From: Larix sibirica
Taxonomy: Eukaryota; Streptophyta; Pinopsida; Pinales; Pinaceae
Assembly: GCA_004151065.3 (NCBI GenBank)
Contig: NWUY0300021643.1
Coordinates: 1,869 to 11,995, forward strand
Reading direction: 5' to 3'
DNA length: 10,127 nucleotides
The notes beneath the pieces are model-generated. The model was not told the DNA's origin. It saw only the letters and a list, made by a program, of their open reading frames with translations, and ran no database searches. Positions 7,283 to 10,127 of this stretch are shown one piece after another. Position 1 is the first letter of the stretch; each line of letters begins with the position of its first letter. Position numbers and translations under genes: made by a program.

Positions 7283-7839
7283 TATTCTCGTCAATTCGTT
7301 CCCTCCTTAGGGACAATATTTGATTATTGGTGACTGAAATAACCGGCATGTACTTCCGCAAAGGGGAAACCAGGGAGCCCCATTCTCAAGGGAGAAATCC
7401 ATCAGATCTGAATGTATACATGTGTGAGCAAGAAATCAATGTTCAAACCATGACTCATAATTATGATGCTCCTGACTCTAAATCAATGGACAAAGACACA
7501 TCTACATCACACCCACCTCCCCTTCTCCAAATAGAGAAATTGGTAGTTGATATGATGCCTCATCCTCCAAACAATGTGTTGAGAATGGATACGCGTAGTA
7601 TTAATTCCTGGGATGGCCAAAACTATAGTATGATTGAAGATTTAGCCTAGTCCATGTGTGTTATTTTAGCCTTAGAAGTTCTTCGAAGTTTCCTTGTCCA
7701 ATGAAAGACATTGTTGTCAATCATTGGAGATTTCAATCAATTCAATGCTCATATAATAACCTTCAATGTATACGATTTTAAGCCACATTTACCTCTTCAT
7801 ACCACATTTCATATATAAGTTTTTTCATGTGAAACTAAC

Positions 7840-8154
7840 ATCCTTAGGACTTTCATTGATGAAGGAGCCTCTATGTGTGTTATGTCTCTATTGTCCAGGG
7901 GAGCCTTAGGTTCTCTAGAGATTGTTCCTTCACCTATGATGTTAACAACGTTCGACAGTCAATCTTTTAGACTCAAAATAAGTATCTCCTCTTTCTTATT
8001 CAAATTGTGGGACAAAACTGTCTTGGTCGAGGTCAAGTTTGTTAACACTTGGTTAGTTTATAATCTCCTCCCAGGACGTAGTTGGATGTATTCTATGAAA
8101 ACTAGAGTATCATTGGTCTTTCAACTAATTTTCTTCCCTCATCATGATAGATAA
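7840..8154 (+). pseudogene. Retropepsin-like aspartic protease domain of pol
   Basis: The domain opens with FIDEGASMCVMSL (active-site Asp at 7858-7860) and continues through a beta-rich, hydrophobic region to YNLLPGRSWMYSM, matching the L-L-G-R-x-W closing motif of plant Ty3/gypsy proteases (here with a Pro insertion-like change, LLPGR). The active-site triplet is D-E-G rather than D-(T/S)-G. I recall DEGAS as usual for this plant element group, so this may be lineage-typical rather than a mutation. The segment from 7873 to 8154 is open, but a stop at 7816-7818 precedes it. Confidence 0.7.
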
Positions 8155-9000
8155 TCACCATTGGCCATTTGTCATATTTCAGATTTGATACATTTATTTT
8201 TCCCATTAGTTGATAATTCCATGGGGGCAAGCGAGAATACGAGTGTTGGATTATAATCCACCTTGATTAGAACTTATGATCCTCCTCCACCCATGGCCTA
8301 TATAGACACAAATCCAATACATGTGATCTTTTTAATCTCCATATATTCAAAGGATACCTTTTCAAATTCTTGTTCGAAGAGGGATATAGAGACATAATAC
8401 TTGACCTCATTTAAAACATTGTTTTTGGAAAAAGATCCATGGATTATGCTCAATTTTTCTTCTTTGGTGGATGAAAATGAATGTATTGGACTAGCTATGT
8501 CATTATCTGTAGCTAAGATTTCACATCATGTTATTTAGTCAACCACTACAAATGTTGATAAAGTTGCTCCAACTCAAGAGGAACATGATCAATTCACATC
8601 ACCAATTTTGACCTTCATCTCTCTCACTTGACAAGATTTCTTAGACATGAGCCTACCTTTTGACAAAGTTATCATCAAAGAGATGACTCGTTCTAAGAGA
8701 CCTTGGGAATATATGCATCAATGATCATACTTTCTCCCGATGTTAAGCAAGTTGGAAATTCGAAGATAAAAATTTAACTACTTTTGGAGATTTAAATTGG
8801 TATACGATTTTCCTTCCATCAAATGAGATATATACAAAAGGGAATATCACAAATATTTTGAAAACCATGCCAATTGATATCTCTAAGAAACTCAATATTG
8901 TGGAAAACATTATGATCGAAGTAGATTGTTCTCTTTAAGAAGTTAAAAATTACATAGCCATTTTCAAAGAATTCCATGACATTTTCTTTGGAAAAATGAG

Positions 9001-9443
9001 GAAATGCCAATGATTAACCCCCAGATTCTCAAACACAAAATCAAAACATATAAGAATGTGAAGCATGTTCGATAGAAGCAAATATTGGTAAATCCTCATA
9101 AAGTGGCCACCATCAAGGTAGAAGTAGAAAAGTTGTTAAAAATTGGCTTTATCTATCCTGTCTCTCCCACTGAATAGATACCAAATCCCATTCTTGTGGA
9201 TACAAAGTAAGGGACCATTTGTGTCTACACTAACTTACATGATCTGTACAAAGCTGTTTGAAAGATAACCGTTCCACATCATTTATTAACCAAATTATTG
9301 ATGAATGCACCATAAATAAAATCTTCTCATTTATGAACGGATTTTTGACTACAATGAGATTCAAATTCACCTAGAATATCAGCATAAGACCACCTTATAT
9401 ATCCTTGGGTAACTTTTTCTTATATAAAAATGTTGTTCAACGG
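9001..9443 (+). pseudogene. Reverse transcriptase domain, N-terminal motifs only
   Basis: The frame from about 9003 reads MPMINPQILKHKI, then VEVEKLLKIGFIYPVSP, GTICVYTNLHDLYKA and LLTKLLMN. These are the fingers motifs of Ty3/gypsy RT (E-x-x-K-L-L-x-x-G-F-I-x-P, then R-x-C-x-D-(F/Y)-R-x-L-N-K), with TAG, TAG, TAA and TGA interruptions. After a frameshift the motif-A block reads IFSFMNGF at 9321-9344, with Asn (AAC, 9336-9338) in place of the catalytic Asp. A further shift gives PWVTFSYIKMLF, the segment just before motif B. The Y-x-D-D box is never reached: homology ends at about 9440-9447. Confidence 0.8.
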
Positions 9444-9635
9444 TGCTCCTGTGAAGTCATCAAAAGCACTAGGACCAAATCGTTGCAAAAGGAGTTGGAA
9501 AAAATCTGTCCATNGATGCATATTGAGATCAACTGCATTTCTTTTTGTCAGCAAGGCTCTGTAGGCATGGAATAAACCTGAACTAGATATTGATCTTTTT
9601 ATGTTCCCTTGGGAGCAGAGATATTGAGATATCTA
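9441..9635 (-). pseudogene. Fragment of a second Ty3/gypsy gag, reverse orientation
   Basis: The minus strand is open from 9632 to a TAA at 9420-9422. Its core reads GLFHAYRALLTKRNAV, then WTDFFQLLLQRFG and PSAFDDFTGA. This fits the capsid block W-x-x-F-x-x-x-L-x-x-R-F-G-x-x-x-(Y/F)-(D/E)-D-x-x-x-x-L of Ty3/gypsy Gag. Upstream (9580-9635) an alternative frame reads LPREHKKINI, also gag-like, implying a frameshift. It is unrelated in sequence to the plus-strand gag in this window, so it belongs to another element. The ambiguous base N at 9514 falls within it. The plus strand over the same bases is also largely open, but its translation is not family-like. Confidence 0.6.
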
Positions 9636-9639
9636 TTTT

Positions 9640-10127
9640 CTAATTATCTTATTGAACGAAATCATGCAATGGATTCAATCAATATTTTATATAGAAATTA
9701 AATAAATTGTCCATATTTTTTTTTACTGGTTTTAATTCCTTATGTAGCTTTATGAGATGATAAAATGTCCAGGTTAGGAAAAAAACGCAGTATTAGAGAG
9801 CACTATTGTAGATATGGGTAGATTGCTTGAATACGGCCATTGGAAAACTAGTATTTCAGGAGAATCGGTGGAGGAGAAAAGTGAAGAGTCATCACTGCTT
9901 TAAAGCTTTTAATGAGACTCAGATTGTTGTCATTCTGTTCTTAAAATTTAGGGGATTGTGAGTTCAAACAAGATTGATTCTATAGCTGGAAGATTTCATT
10001 ATTTTTTTCTCAAGGCTTAATAGGATTGTTTGTTCAATTTTTAATCCCTGCCGTATGAAACCCTCTCCTGAGTATTTCCTTAAGGATTATAAAATGAAAA
10101 CAATTACTATTGCAAACTACATCAAAA
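9640..10127. other. Unassigned right end
   Basis: AT-rich sequence with no recognised gene. The only candidate is 9774-9903, open for 41 codons on both strands. The plus strand (9778-9903, after a TTAG that could be a splice acceptor) reads MGRLLEYGHWKTSISG and then an acidic EEKSEESSLL end with a TAA stop. The minus strand reads a Ser-rich SSDDSSLFSSTDSPEI. I recognise neither. Confidence 0.25.

Larger units (their letters stand above)
5620..9443 (+). mobile_element. Degenerate Ty3/gypsy LTR retrotransposon, 5' part
   Basis: Gag, a zinc knuckle, an aspartic-protease-like domain, a pol linker and the first motifs of reverse transcriptase follow one another on the plus strand in Ty3/gypsy order. 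Numerous stops and several frameshifts show it is long dead. RNase H, integrase and the 3' LTR are missing, because the RT homology stops at about 9443 and a foreign gag fragment in reverse orientation follows. No LTRs or PBS were recognised, so the 5' limit is only approximate. The lineage within Ty3/gypsy (for example Tat/Athila type) cannot be fixed without a tree. Confidence 0.85.
7327..9443 (+). pseudogene. pol: Ty3/gypsy pol, protease to start of RT, disrupted
   Basis: One frame (starting at 7327) carries the homology to 8724 through many stops, among them TAG 7648, TGA 7702, TAA 7816, TAA 8152 and TGA 8722. The order is a hydrophilic linker, the protease-like domain (about 7840-8154), then a long spacer with Pro-rich and acidic stretches and a SKRPWEYMH segment at about 8690-8720. 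A shifted frame from about 8810 includes MPIDISKKLNIVENI and AIFKEFHDIFF, the segment that in these elements precedes RT. RT begins near 9001. The protein would be cleaved into protease, RT/RNase H and integrase; here it stops short in RT. At several stops, the residue expected from related proteins is Gln, Arg or Trp. Confidence 0.8.

Noticed and set aside
8819-9010. Minus-strand 63-codon frame
   Set aside because: The plus strand here carries the pol segment leading into RT (ENIMIEVDCSL, FKEFHDIFF), so this is a shadow.
9451-9565. Plus-strand open reading (VKSSKALGPNRCKRSW and onward)
   Set aside because: It is open for about 38 codons, but its complement matches Ty3/gypsy Gag much better, so it is probably antisense to that.

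Overview
This is AT-rich, eukaryotic, plant-type DNA. It holds no bacterial operon, no tRNA or rRNA gene, and almost no long open frame. What can be recognised is old transposable-element and gene debris: a Ty3/gypsy polyprotein with many stops, plant-style short exons separated by AT-rich introns, a plant CACTA/En-Spm-like transposase relic and a MITE-like foldback. The amount of slowly decaying retroelement suggests a large plant genome, possibly a gymnosperm; that last step is inference.

Layout. (1) About 1-1310, minus strand: pieces of a host-like gene. A 99-codon open segment reads off the left edge and resembles the C-terminal half of a SET domain. Upstream lie a Cys-containing exon (745-1155) with a good splice acceptor and a possible small first exon (about 1239-1307). 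The join between them is eroded. (2) About 1420-2650: no convincing gene, but a striking series of short GCAC/GTGC palindromes spaced about 24 bp apart. (3) 2956-4513, plus strand: short exons that together resemble plant transposase family Transposase_24 (PF03004), probably defective. The palindrome series may be the subterminal transposase-binding region of the same element. (4) 4579-4849: a MITE-like inverted-repeat element with a partial re-duplication and a perfect 30-bp palindrome. (5) 4850-5600: no recognisable gene. (6) About 5620-9443, plus strand: a 5' part of a Ty3/gypsy retrotransposon in the order gag, zinc knuckle, protease, start of reverse transcriptase. It is riddled with stops and frameshifts, and the RT motif-A aspartate is changed to asparagine. 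(7) About 9441-9635, minus strand: a fragment of a different Ty3/gypsy gag abuts the RT exactly where the RT homology stops. (8) 9640-10127: mostly unassigned, with one small segment open on both strands.

Nothing here is likely to make a working protein, with the possible exception of the SET/Cys gene if its exons are spliced. Functional links are historical: an autonomous DNA transposon (regions 2 and 3), its possible non-autonomous neighbour (4), and two retroelements (6 and 7). All identifications are from reading translations by eye; no database search was run.
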